Assembly: GCF_900107135.1 (NCBI RefSeq)
Contig: NZ_FNOV01000010.1
Coordinates: 143,895-207,894 of the forward strand
DNA length: 64,000 bases
Direction: 5' to 3'
Source: Hymenobacter psychrophilus
Lineage (GTDB): Bacteria > Bacteroidota > Bacteroidia > Cytophagales > Hymenobacteraceae
Positions 50,378 to 58,800 of this stretch are shown here, in pieces (within the stretch, counting starts at the first letter, position 1; the number at the start of each line of letters is the position of its first letter). The notes below the pieces were generated by a model. It made no database searches. It saw only the letters and a program-made list of their open reading frames with translations, and was not told the DNA's origin. The position numbers were made by a program, and so were the translations under genes.

Positions 50378-51019
50378 GCCTGGCGTTACTTGCCGCACGA
50401 CCTGCCGCCTTGGTCGGCCGTCTACCAGCAGTGGACGCGCTGGCGGGATGCCCGGGTGTTTGAGTCCATCGTACACGATTTGAACGAATTACAGCGCGTG
50501 CTGCTGGGATGGCTGGCCACGCCCACGGCCGTCGTGCTGGACGGGCGCACGCTACAGAGCACACCCGAGAGCGAGCACCGGGCCGGCTACGACAGGGCCA
50601 AGAAGCGCAAAGGCAGCAAGGCCCACATCGCCGTCGACACGCTGGGCCACTTGTTGAGCGTCGTCATCACGCCGGCCAACGAACAGGAGCGCGCGCAGGT
50701 GGACGAACTTTGCCGCCAAGTGCCGGAAGTGACCGGCCAAACGGTGCAGGTCAGCTTCGGCGACCAAGGCTATACGGGCGAGGAGGCCGAATACGCAACG
50801 GCAGTTCACGACATTGACGTGCAAGTCATTAAGAAGCCAGAAGGCCAGACCGGCTTCGTTTTCCTGCCGCGCCGCTGGGTCGTCGAGCGCAGTTTTGCCT
50901 GGCTCAGCCGCTTCCGGCGTTTGGGCCGCGACTATGAGCGCCTGAGCAGCACCTTGCAACAACTACACTTGGTGCTCTTCGCTTGTATTATGCTCGCCCG
51001 ACACGCCGCAAGTGCATAA
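50378..51019 (+). pseudogene. Truncated IS5-type transposase
   Basis: An open frame of about 214 codons starts in mid-protein with WRYLPHDLPPWSAVYQQW, a motif that lies about 65-75 residues into intact IS5-type transposases. The catalytic Asp residues (VLDGRTLQS, SFGDQGYTG) and the Glu region (RRWVVERSFAWLSRFRRLG) remain. The N-terminus is missing and no clear full-length copy or paired end was found; AAGCCTGCC at the left and AACAGGCTCT at the right are weakly complementary and may be remnants of the terminal repeats. An insertion scar between the ECF cluster and the histidine kinase. Confidence 0.82.
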
Positions 51020-51249
51020 CAGGCTCTAAGATGCATGACCACCAACCTCAACCCGTTGCGGCTTGGTTAAAGCAGGCCGGGATAAAGCTGTACAGCTTTT
51101 CACAAAGCTCAACCATTTATCGTGCAATGTAGACTTCGTCTTCTGCTTACAGTTGGTCATGAACAGCACCCTAAACCTTGTTGCTTTAGCTTAATTTTAA
51201 ATTTAAAAAAATGCTCGAAAAAGAGGTCCTCTTACCAGCGGAATGGTAT

Positions 51250-53034
51250 TTATATCACTGGCAGCGTGAAGCAGAACATACTGCCCGCGCCCAGCTCGCT
51301 TTCCACCCACAGCCGGCCACCTTGGGTGGCGATGAATTCGCGGGCGATGCTTAGGCCCAGGCCCGAGCCGCCGCGGTAGCCGCTGGGGTCGGGCAGCTGG
51401 GCGAAGCGCTGGAAAATGCGCTCGTGGTGCTCGGCCGCGATACCGGGGCCGCGGTCCTGAACACTTACGCGCACCTTTTGGCCCATGGCTTCGGCGGCTA
51501 CGGTCAGCGTTTCGCCGGGTGGCGAGTAGCGGATGGCATTGGCCAGCAGGTTGATGAGCACCCAGGTGGTTTTCTCCACGTCGGCGCGGGCGGCGGGCAG
51601 GTCGGGGGGTAGTTGCAGATCGAGGTGCAGCTGCTTGTCGGTGAGTTGGGCTTGCACGGTGGTCGTGGCGTAGCGCACCACGTCGGCCAAGTTGGTGGGC
51701 TTCACATCGAGCTGGATGCCAGCGCCGGCGTCGAGACGCGACACATCGAGCAGCTCGCCCACCATGCGTTGCAGGCGCTGGGTTTCCTGGCGGATGCTGG
51801 CCGTGACGCGCTGACGCTCGTCGGCGGGCAGGCGCTCGTCTTGGAGTAGGCGCAGGTTGATGTTCATGCTGGAAAGCGGTGTTTTCAGCTCATGCGAGAC
51901 AGTGGCCAAGAAGTTAGACTTCACTTGGTCGAGCCGTTTGAAGTCCGACACGTTGCGCAGCGTCAGAATCTGGCCCGCGAATTCTTTCTGGTTCAGGGCT
52001 TCGTTGAAGGAGAGTAAATCCTGCACGTCGAGCCGGAAGTAGGCCTCCTCGCCGCGTTGGGTGATGTGCAGCAGCGGCGCTTCGGCGACCTCACTCCCAC
52101 TTCCGCTACCATTCCTACTTCCACCGGCTGTCTCCAGGGGCTGAAGCAGGGTGCGCACCAAATCGTTTTCGAGGGCGACTTCGGCAGCGGGGCGGCCCAG
52201 CAGCTGGCTGGCTTCCAGACCCAGCAGCTCGCAGGCCACGGGGTTGGCTAGTAGAATAGTACGGTGCTGGTCGAGCAGCAGCAGGCCCTCATTGAGGCCG
52301 TTGACGATGCTGGCGGCGCGGTTGCGCTCGGTTACCAGCTGGGCCATGGTGGAGTTGCGGTACTCATTGAGTTGTACCAGCAACTGGTTAAAAGCCAGCG
52401 CCACCTGCCCGAACTCGTCGGTACTCTCGACCGGAATAGTGGCCGAAAAATCCTGATTCGTGGCGTGCTCGATGCTGACGGCCAGCCGCCGCAGCGGGGC
52501 CACGGCCGCCGCCGGCACCCTCACCACGAAAGTCAACGCCGTGAGCACGCTCAGCCCGATAACCAGCAGCAGGTAGTAGCCGGCGCGGGTGGCCGTGGCC
52601 GTAGCCCGGTCGTTGTTGGCCTCTAACGTGTTGATGTTGAGCTGCACCATGCGGTGGGTCTGGCCGCGCAGTTGTTGCCCCACGGCCCCACGCCCGTCCG
52701 CGCCCGCCGCATCGGTCAGCCGCTCATAAGTGGCCAGGTGGGCGGTAAGGCTGTCCACAATTTCCTTCTCGCCGGGCTCGGTGATGTTGCCGGCCTCGCG
52801 GGTCAAGCTCTCGCGGAATTGCGCCAGCGCCGCCGCGTCCTCCGGCCGCACGTCTAGCCCGTCGAGGGCGCGCAGCATCTGCTGTCCCAGCTGCACGCTG
52901 TAGAAGTTGTCTTTCAGGATGCCCCGGGCGCTCTGGTCGAGCTGGCGCACGGTGTAGAACGCGTAGCCGCCCAAGGCCAGCAGCAGCGTTAGCAGCGCCA
53001 GGAACCCTAGGGTGATTTTAGTTTTGAAGGTCAT
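51250..53034 (-). CDS. Membrane sensor histidine kinase, partner of the KdpD-like sensor
   Basis: 594 residues. Two N-terminal membrane helices (about 8-26 and 153-171) enclose a periplasmic sensor segment. Then come a HAMP linker (about 172-225), a PAS-like domain (RNRAASIVNGLNEGLLLLDQ), a HisKA domain with phospho-acceptor His381 in TVSHELKTPLSSM, and a HATPase domain (NLLANAIRYSPPGE, DRGPGI, GGSGLGLSIAREF). It is the last gene of the leftward kdp run, after a KdpD protein without a kinase domain, so it probably supplies the missing kinase. The expected partner is the sigma-54-type regulator at 61097. Confidence 0.9.
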   Translation of the reverse strand: MTFKTKITLGFLALLTLLLALGGYAFYTVRQLDQSARGILKDNFYSVQLGQQMLRALDGLDVRPEDAAALAQFRESLTREAGNITEPGEKEIVDSLTAHLATYERLTDAAGADGRGAVGQQLRGQTHRMVQLNINTLEANNDRATATATRAGYYLLLVIGLSVLTALTFVVRVPAAAVAPLRRLAVSIEHATNQDFSATIPVESTDEFGQVALAFNQLLVQLNEYRNSTMAQLVTERNRAASIVNGLNEGLLLLDQHRTILLANPVACELLGLEASQLLGRPAAEVALENDLVRTLLQPLETAGGSRNGSGSGSEVAEAPLLHITQRGEEAYFRLDVQDLLSFNEALNQKEFAGQILTLRNVSDFKRLDQVKSNFLATVSHELKTPLSSMNINLRLLQDERLPADERQRVTASIRQETQRLQRMVGELLDVSRLDAGAGIQLDVKPTNLADVVRYATTTVQAQLTDKQLHLDLQLPPDLPAARADVEKTTWVLINLLANAIRYSPPGETLTVAAEAMGQKVRVSVQDRGPGIAAEHHERIFQRFAQLPDPSGYRGGSGLGLSIAREFIATQGGRLWVESELGAGSMFCFTLPVI

Positions 53035-53073
53035 GGTTTGGGGAGCTTGGGAGCCTGGATGATGAAGTAGACC

Positions 53074-53185
53074 GTCATGCTGACAAAGGAAGCATCTCTA
53101 CTGCAATGGTAATCCCGGCGTTTAGTTGGTGTAGCAACGAAGCGGTAGAGATGCTTCGACTTTGCTCCGTTACGCTTAGCATGAC
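53074..53185. repeat. R2 inverted repeat
   Basis: GTCATGCTGAC and GAAGCATCTCTACTGC on the left, GGTAGAGATGCTTCGAC and TTAGCATGAC on the right. Between the kinase and kdpD genes. Confidence 0.82.
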
Positions 53186-53209
53186 ACGTTCTTTCTCAAT
53201 ACTAAAACC

Positions 53210-54364
53210 TCAATAAGTCACCAGAAAAATGTCCATATCCTGCTCCAGCTTCGCTACGGCGCGGATGAGGTCCTGGGTGATGCCGCGGCGGCTCAGGCGC
53301 TGCCAGACGGTTTTGTCGCCGGTGATGCCGCACATGAGCAGGGTGGCTTCCTTTTCGCGGGCCACAATGAGGACCGACGCTACCACATCGTCGCTCTTGA
53401 CGCGCAGAATCTGGCCGCCCAGCTCGGTGGCCAGCTGTAGGTTGCGCAGCAGGTGGCGCTGGGTGGCCAGGTTGATGCGGTCGGCGGTTTCGCGGCTGGT
53501 TTGCACATACAGCACGTACCAGGTGGCCATACCCAGCTGCTGGGCCAGGCGCGAGGCTTTGCGGATGATTTCGCGGGCGGCCGGCTCGTTGGTGTTGATG
53601 CAGGCCAGCAGGCGGTCGGCGTTGCGGCGCGCCGCCGGCACGGGGTCGGCCCCGCCGGCCTCGGTTTCCACCTGCTGGCCTAATAGCTGAGCCACTTCGC
53701 GCACCGCCAGCCGCCGCAGCTGCAAGAGGTTATCGGCCCGGAAGAAGTTGTTGAGCGCCACCGGCACCTTGGCCGGGTCATAGATTTTGCCTTCTTCGAG
53801 CCGGGCGCGCAGCTCGCCCACGGTCAGGTCCACATTTACCACCTCGTCGGCCTGGCGTAGCACTTGGTCGGGTACCCGCTCGGTGACGTCGGTGCCTGTT
53901 ATTTTGAGCACCTGGTCGTGCAGGCTTTCCAGGTGCTGCACATTGAGGGCCGTGAGCACCGAAATGCCGGCTTTCAGCAGGTCCTCCACGTCCTGCCAGC
54001 GCTTCTCGTTTTTCGAGCCGGGCACGTTGGAGTGGGCCAGCTCATCGACCACCACCACGGCCGGCCGGCGCTGGATGATGGCACCGAGGTCCATTTCTTC
54101 CAGCGCCCGGCCCTTGTAGAACAGCGTTTTGCGGGCCACGGTGGGCAGGTCGCGGAGCTGGGTCACGGTGTCGGGGCGGCCGTGGGTTTCCACGTAGCCC
54201 AGCACCACGTCCACACCGTGCTGGCGCAGCTCGTGGGCCTCCTGGAGCAGGCGGTAGGTTTTGCCAACCCCGGCGGCCAGCCCCAAATACACCTTCAGCC
54301 GCCCCCGCCGCCGCTGCTGCACCAGGCGCAGAAACCGCTCCGCCGACTCGTCGCGCTCATCCAT
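53210..54364 (-). CDS. kdpD: KdpD-type osmosensitive sensor without kinase domain
   Basis: 384 residues. The N-terminal KdpD domain has the Walker A motif GLAAGVGKT at about 28-36, then VVLGYVETHGR, VVVVDELAHSNVPGS and NVQHLESLHDQV. A universal-stress-protein-like domain follows (about 240-375; LLMCGITGDKTVWQRL). The membrane helices, GAF and histidine kinase of full KdpD (about 890 residues) are absent. The next gene is a separate histidine kinase, so the sensor is split. It may sense potassium or nucleotide signals in the cytosol. Start ATG 54364. Confidence 0.9.
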   Translation of the reverse strand: MDERDESAERFLRLVQQRRRGRLKVYLGLAAGVGKTYRLLQEAHELRQHGVDVVLGYVETHGRPDTVTQLRDLPTVARKTLFYKGRALEEMDLGAIIQRRPAVVVVDELAHSNVPGSKNEKRWQDVEDLLKAGISVLTALNVQHLESLHDQVLKITGTDVTERVPDQVLRQADEVVNVDLTVGELRARLEEGKIYDPAKVPVALNNFFRADNLLQLRRLAVREVAQLLGQQVETEAGGADPVPAARRNADRLLACINTNEPAAREIIRKASRLAQQLGMATWYVLYVQTSRETADRINLATQRHLLRNLQLATELGGQILRVKSDDVVASVLIVAREKEATLLMCGITGDKTVWQRLSRRGITQDLIRAVAKLEQDMDIFLVTY

Positions 54365-54400
54365 TTGGTTTTAGTGGTTGGGTTTTGGGCTGATGAAAAG

Positions 54401-54546
54401 GCCGTGTCATGCTGAGCGAAGCCGGAGGCGAAGTCGAAGCATCTCTACCGCTTCGTTGTGCTGGTAACGCTGGTGGCAGGAATTACCATTGCAGTAGAGA
54501 TGCTTCGACTGCGGCTCCGCCTTCGCTCAGCATGACACGGCTTTTT
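54401..54546. repeat. R2 inverted repeat ending in a T-run
   Basis: GCCGTGTCATGCTGAGCGAA at the left and TTCGCTCAGCATGACACGGC at the right, with inner arms GTCGAAGCATCTCTACCGC / GTAGAGATGCTTCGAC. CTTTTTCTCC follows, so read rightwards it could also terminate. Confidence 0.85.
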
Positions 54547-54576
54547 CTCCTGTTCTAACAGTCATCAGCCATCAGC

Positions 54577-55674
54577 TCAAAACGCCAGCGCGATGCTGCT
54601 GGTGATGTTGCCGTAGCTGTCGGCGGTGCGGTTGTCGCGCTGCTCGAAAATGGGCCGTTTGGCATCCATCACGCGGCCTTCAACCCGAAATACCACGTTG
54701 GCGGCGGGCGCGTAATCGAGGTTGAGCGAGGCGGCTTGCACTTTGAAGTCGGCGTCGGCGGGCAGCGGGGAAAAGGTGCGGATAATGACGCCGCGGTCGG
54801 CGTTGTAGTACTCGGCGCGGGCCGTAGCCGACCACTTGGGAGCCAGCTGGTAGCGCACGAAAGCGGCACCCGTGTGCCAGGTGTCGGCCTTGTCGCCGCG
54901 CCGCTCGCTTTCCTGCTTGCCCACGTCGAACACCAGCGCCAGGCTCAGGCGGTCGGTGGCGGCGTAGCTCACGTAGAAATCGTGGAAGTAGCGGCGGCGG
55001 CGCACCGAGTCCTGGGGCTGCTCGTTGCCATAAAACGTGCTGGAGTTGATGAGCAGTTTGGCCGTGGGCCGCCACTGAATCTGGGTACCCAGGGCCTTGC
55101 CCTGGTTGGTTTCGCGGAGGTTCTGCCAGCCGTTGAGCACCAGTCCGGTCAGCGTCAGCTGGGGGGCCACTTCGTAGGTGAAGCGCGCGCCGGCCTCATA
55201 GTAGGGCGAGTTTTCGGCCATCAGCGAGCGGGTCAGCGTCCAGTTGTCCTTGCTCAGGGCCGACTCGAAGCCGATGTGCGAGGCGAAAATACCCACGTCG
55301 AGCCAGGCCTTTTTAAACGGCCGGAAGCCGGCGTAGCCTTCGTAAATGTGCTTGAATACCTGGTCTTCGGCCGCGTAGTTGGCCGACACGTAGGAGCCGG
55401 CGTGCAGCCCGACGGCTCCGCGCACTTGCCCATTGTCGTAGCGCAGGCCCACCAAACCCTGGTTGATGGTGAACTCGTTCTGGCGGTTGTGCGAGTAGAG
55501 AAAGCCGGGGCGGCTTTGGGTGTTGTTATGGTTGAAATCGTACCCGTAATAACCATCCACGAAGCCATAAAAGGTCAGCGGATTGGGGGTGGCTACTGAA
55601 TCAGTAGCGGCAGTCTGGGCCGTAGCCCCGCCGGCGGCCCATAAGGCCAAGCTCAGCGTAAGAAGTTTTTTCAT
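54577..55674 (-). CDS. Outer-membrane beta-barrel protein encoded in the kdp operon
   Basis: 365 residues from ATG 55674 with a signal peptide (to about 19, ATAQ). The body consists of alternating amphipathic strands (FYGFVDGYYGYDFNHNNTQS, GLVGLRYDNGQVRGAVGLH, ARAEYYNADRGVIIRTF) and ends in a terminal Phe (ITSSIALAF), typical of outer-membrane barrels. Porin-like proteins of this kind are found with kdp genes in other Bacteroidota. It may let potassium ions pass the outer membrane when the high-affinity pump is on; function inferred. Confidence 0.83.
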   Translation of the reverse strand: MKKLLTLSLALWAAGGATAQTAATDSVATPNPLTFYGFVDGYYGYDFNHNNTQSRPGFLYSHNRQNEFTINQGLVGLRYDNGQVRGAVGLHAGSYVSANYAAEDQVFKHIYEGYAGFRPFKKAWLDVGIFASHIGFESALSKDNWTLTRSLMAENSPYYEAGARFTYEVAPQLTLTGLVLNGWQNLRETNQGKALGTQIQWRPTAKLLINSSTFYGNEQPQDSVRRRRYFHDFYVSYAATDRLSLALVFDVGKQESERRGDKADTWHTGAAFVRYQLAPKWSATARAEYYNADRGVIIRTFSPLPADADFKVQAASLNLDYAPAANVVFRVEGRVMDAKRPIFEQRDNRTADSYGNITSSIALAF

Positions 55675-55797
55675 CGACGATGTAAGTTGAACCACTGTGT
55701 TTTTGCTATTGGCTGACAGCCTTCAGCGGTTGGCCTTTACCGTACCCCGAAAGGGCTGTTCAGAAAAGCTGGCGGCTATCCAGCTGTCAGCTAAAAC

Positions 55798-56373
55798 CTA
55801 TTTTCCAGCGAGAGAGAGAGAATCCAGCGCCAAATTGAGCTGGAGCACGTTTACCTTTGAAGGGCCGAGCATTACGAAGATGGGTTCCTGCACGTGGGCA
55901 TCTACCACGGCTTTCACCCGGGCCGCAGGCAGGCCGCGCAGCCGCGCGATGCGCTCCACCTGGGCATACGCCCCAGCCGGCGAGAGGTGCGGGTCGAGGC
56001 CCGAGCCGCTGGCCGTGACCATTTCCACCGGCACCTGGCCGGGATTGAGAGTGGGGTTTTGCTGCAGGAAGGCTCCTACACGGGTGTGCACTTCGGCCAG
56101 GTAGGCGGGGTTGCTGGGGCCTTTGTTCGAGCCACCCGAGCCGTCGGCGCGGTAATCGACGGCTGAGGGACGGGAGTTGAAGTACTCGGGCCGGTCGAAT
56201 TTCTGGCCCACGTTGTCGAAGCCCACCACGCGGCCCTTGTGCGACACCTGCACCCCCTGGCCCTGGCCGGGAGCCAGCTGGGCCGCACCCCACACGAGGG
56301 CCGGGTACACGCCGCAGCACAGTACCAGTAGGGCCAACGTCAAACGGAAAGCGGAAGCAAGATTGTTTTTCAT
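55798..56373 (-). CDS. kdpC: Potassium-transporting ATPase subunit C
   Basis: 191 residues from ATG 56373. One N-terminal membrane helix (LALLVLCCGVYPALVWG) is followed by the KdpC periplasmic domain with EYFNSRPSAVDYRADGSGGS, VTASGSGLDPHLSPAGAYAQVERIA and the C-terminal VDAHVQEP region. It stabilises the KdpFABC complex and aids potassium binding. A 234-base gap separates it from kdpB and carries a copy of the putative sigma-54 control module, so it can be expressed separately. Confidence 0.94.
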   Translation of the reverse strand: MKNNLASAFRLTLALLVLCCGVYPALVWGAAQLAPGQGQGVQVSHKGRVVGFDNVGQKFDRPEYFNSRPSAVDYRADGSGGSNKGPSNPAYLAEVHTRVGAFLQQNPTLNPGQVPVEMVTASGSGLDPHLSPAGAYAQVERIARLRGLPAARVKAVVDAHVQEPIFVMLGPSKVNVLQLNLALDSLSLAGK

Positions 56374-56447
56374 GGTTTCTGAATTTGAGCGGCCCAAGGC
56401 CGGAATAAATGACGGGCCGGCGGCTACTGGCCGGCTGCGATTTCTAT

Positions 56448-56604
56448 TGCCAATCCCGGCCCGGTTTACCGCCGGCGCAGCAGCAGGGTAGCTTCTGGGT
56501 TGATTATCAGGCCGAAAGGATTATCAGTCGGCCCCAGGTAGTTGGCAAGGGCGGCCGAAACCAGGTCAGAATAACCCGGTGGGGTAGTCAGAACGGCTTG
56601 GTTG
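56448..56604 (-). promoter_or_regulatory. Second copy of the kdp control module, before kdpC
   Basis: Three blocks shared with the module at 60807: CGGGCCGGGATTGGCA (minus strand, 56448-56463, within a 20-base identity), TTATCAGGCC (56504-56513) and a 47-base block (56558-56604, about 70 percent identical). Spacings are 41 and 95 bases compared with 41 and 94 in the other copy. The first block has GG and GC 10 bases apart as at sigma-54 promoters. It ends just before the kdpB stop. Confidence 0.65.
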
Positions 56605-56606
56605 AT

Positions 56607-58646
56607 TTACACGAACAGCCCCACCACCAAGTCAATCAGGTTGATGCCGACGAAGGGCGCGGCGACGCCGCCGAGGCCGTAGATGAGCAGGTTGCGGCGC
56701 AGCAGGGCCGAGGCGCCCACCGGCTGGTAGGCCACCCCGCGCAGGGCCAGCGGCACCAGCGCCGGAATCAGCAGGGCGTTGAAAATAACGGCGCTTAGGA
56801 TGGCCGACTGTGGCGAGTGCAGGCCCATGATGTTGAGCGCGCCCAGGGCCGGAATGGCCACCATGAACAGCGCTGGCACAATGGCGAAGTACTTGGCCAC
56901 GTCGTTGGCGATGCTGAAGGTGGTGAGCGTGCCCCGGGTCATGAGCAGCTGCTTGCCGATTTCGACCACCTCGATGAGCTTGGTGGGGTCGTTGTCGAGG
57001 TCGACCATGTTGCCGGCTTCCTTGGCGGCCTGGGTGCCCGAGTTCATGGCCACGCCCACGTCGGCCTGGGCCAGGGCGGGCGCGTCGTTGGTGCCGTCGC
57101 CCATCATGGCCACCAGTTTGCCCAGCTGCTGCTCGGCCCGAATGTAATGCATCTTGTCCTCGGGCTTGGCCTCAGCAATGAAGTCATCCACACCCGCTTT
57201 TTCGGCAATGAACTTGGCCGTGAGCGGGTTGTCGCCGGTCACCATCACCGTTTTGATGCCCATGCGGCGCAGGCGCTCGAACCGCTCCTGAATGCCGGGC
57301 TTGATGATATCCTGCAATTCCACCACGCCCAGCACCTCGTCGTTCTGGCTAAGCACCAGCGGGGTACCGCCGTTGTTGGCCACCGTGGAAACGCGCTCGG
57401 CCACCTCGGCCGGGTAAGCGCGGCCGGCGGCTTCGCTGAGGCGGCGGATGGCGTCGGCGGCACCCTTGCGTAGGCTGGTGCCGTCGGCCAGCGTTACGCC
57501 GCTGCTGCGGGTTTCGGCTGTGAACTTTATCAGCTCGGCGCCATCCAAACGGCTTTTCAACTGGGCAGGGTCCACCTTATTGTCGCGGGCTAGTTCTACA
57601 ATGCTCTTGCCCTCGGGCGTTTCATCCGTCAGCGAGCTGAGGGTAACCGATTCCACGAATTGCGTCATGGCCACGCCGGGGGCGGGCCAGAAGTGGGTGG
57701 CTTTGCGGTTGCCGATGGTGATGGTGCCGGTTTTGTCGAGCAGCAGCACGTCGATGTCGCCGGCCGTTTCCACGGCTTTGCCACTCTTGGTGATGACGTT
57801 GGCCCGCAGCGCGCGGTCCATGCCGGCAATGCCGATGGCCGAGAGCAGCCCGCCAATCGTGGTCGGAATCAGGCACACGAACAGGGCAATGAACGAGGCC
57901 ACCGTAATGGGCGTGTGGGCGTAGGCGGCGAAGGGCTGGAGCGTGAGGCAGACGATGATGAACACCAGCGTAAAGCCGGCCAGCAGAATGGTGAGGGCAA
58001 TTTCGTTGGGCGTTTTCTGCCGCGAAGCGCCTTCCACCAGGGCAATCATCTTGTCGAGAAACGACTCGCCCGGCTCGGTGGTCACCACTACTTTAATGCG
58101 GTCCGAGAGTACCCGGGTGCCGCCCGTCACGCTCGACTTGTCGCCGCCGGCCTCCCGAATTACGGGGGCCGACTCGCCGGTAATGGCCGACTCGTCGATG
58201 GTGGCCAGCCCCTCCACGATTTCGCCGTCGGTGGGAATGATTTCCCCGGCTTCCACCAGAAAAAACTGGCCCTTGCGGAGCTGCGCTGACGAAACCGGGC
58301 GCTCAGTGCCGTCGTCGGCCACGAGGCGGGCGGGGGTTTCTTCGCGGGTTTTGCGCAGGCTTTCAGCCTGGGCCTTGCCCCGGGCCTCGGCAATGGCCTC
58401 GGCGAAATTGGCGAACAGCAGCGTGAGCAGTAGCACCACGAACACGGTGAGGTTGTAGCCGAAGCTGCCCTGGGCGGCATCGGGCCGCACGAGCAGCCCC
58501 AGCGTCACGAGCAGCATCACGGCGGTGCCCAGCTCCACGGTGAACATCACCGGGTTGCGCACCATCACCCGCGGGTCGAGCTTCACGAAGGCCTGCTTCA
58601 CGGCCTCCGCCACCAGCGCGGGCTGGAATAGGGATTGATTTTTCAT
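56607..58646 (-). CDS. kdpB: Potassium-transporting P-type ATPase subunit B
   Basis: 679 residues. P-type ATPase motifs are in order: TGES at 156-159 (actuator), DKTGT with phosphorylated Asp304, [10 protein letters not shown] nucleotide-binding region, [31 protein letters not shown] region and [22 protein letters not shown] hinge. Membrane helices surround these. It hydrolyses ATP to drive potassium uptake through KdpA. It overlaps no neighbour: 151 bases after kdpA, filled by a repeat. Confidence 0.96.
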   Translation of the reverse strand: MKNQSLFQPALVAEAVKQAFVKLDPRVMVRNPVMFTVELGTAVMLLVTLGLLVRPDAAQGSFGYNLTVFVVLLLTLLFANFAEAIAEARGKAQAESLRKTREETPARLVADDGTERPVSSAQLRKGQFFLVEAGEIIPTDGEIVEGLATIDESAITGESAPVIREAGGDKSSVTGGTRVLSDRIKVVVTTEPGESFLDKMIALVEGASRQKTPNEIALTILLAGFTLVFIIVCLTLQPFAAYAHTPITVASFIALFVCLIPTTIGGLLSAIGIAGMDRALRANVITKSGKAVETAGDIDVLLLDKTGTITIGNRKATHFWPAPGVAMTQFVESVTLSSLTDETPEGKSIVELARDNKVDPAQLKSRLDGAELIKFTAETRSSGVTLADGTSLRKGAADAIRRLSEAAGRAYPAEVAERVSTVANNGGTPLVLSQNDEVLGVVELQDIIKPGIQERFERLRRMGIKTVMVTGDNPLTAKFIAEKAGVDDFIAEAKPEDKMHYIRAEQQLGKLVAMMGDGTNDAPALAQADVGVAMNSGTQAAKEAGNMVDLDNDPTKLIEVVEIGKQLLMTRGTLTTFSIANDVAKYFAIVPALFMVAIPALGALNIMGLHSPQSAILSAVIFNALLIPALVPLALRGVAYQPVGASALLRRNLLIYGLGGVAAPFVGINLIDLVVGLFV

Positions 58647-58800
58647 TAGTGCTTAGTTGTTGGTGCTTAGTGCTTAGAATCTGGGGTCTGGAATTGCTTA
58701 GCGGTTAGGCGTAGGCTGTAGGTTGCGGCCTTGGTATTGCGCATTGTTCGCGTTTTTTCAAGGCACGGCCTAAGCACTAACACCTAAGCACCAGGCACTA
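58647..58800. repeat. Inverted repeat of GTGCTTAG-like words between kdpA and kdpB
   Basis: AGTGCTTAGTTGTTGGTGCTTAG on the left faces CCTAAGCACTAACACCTAAGCA on the right. It lies between two subunits of one pump, as do word-type repeats between susC and susD, and ends at the kdpA stop. Confidence 0.78.
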
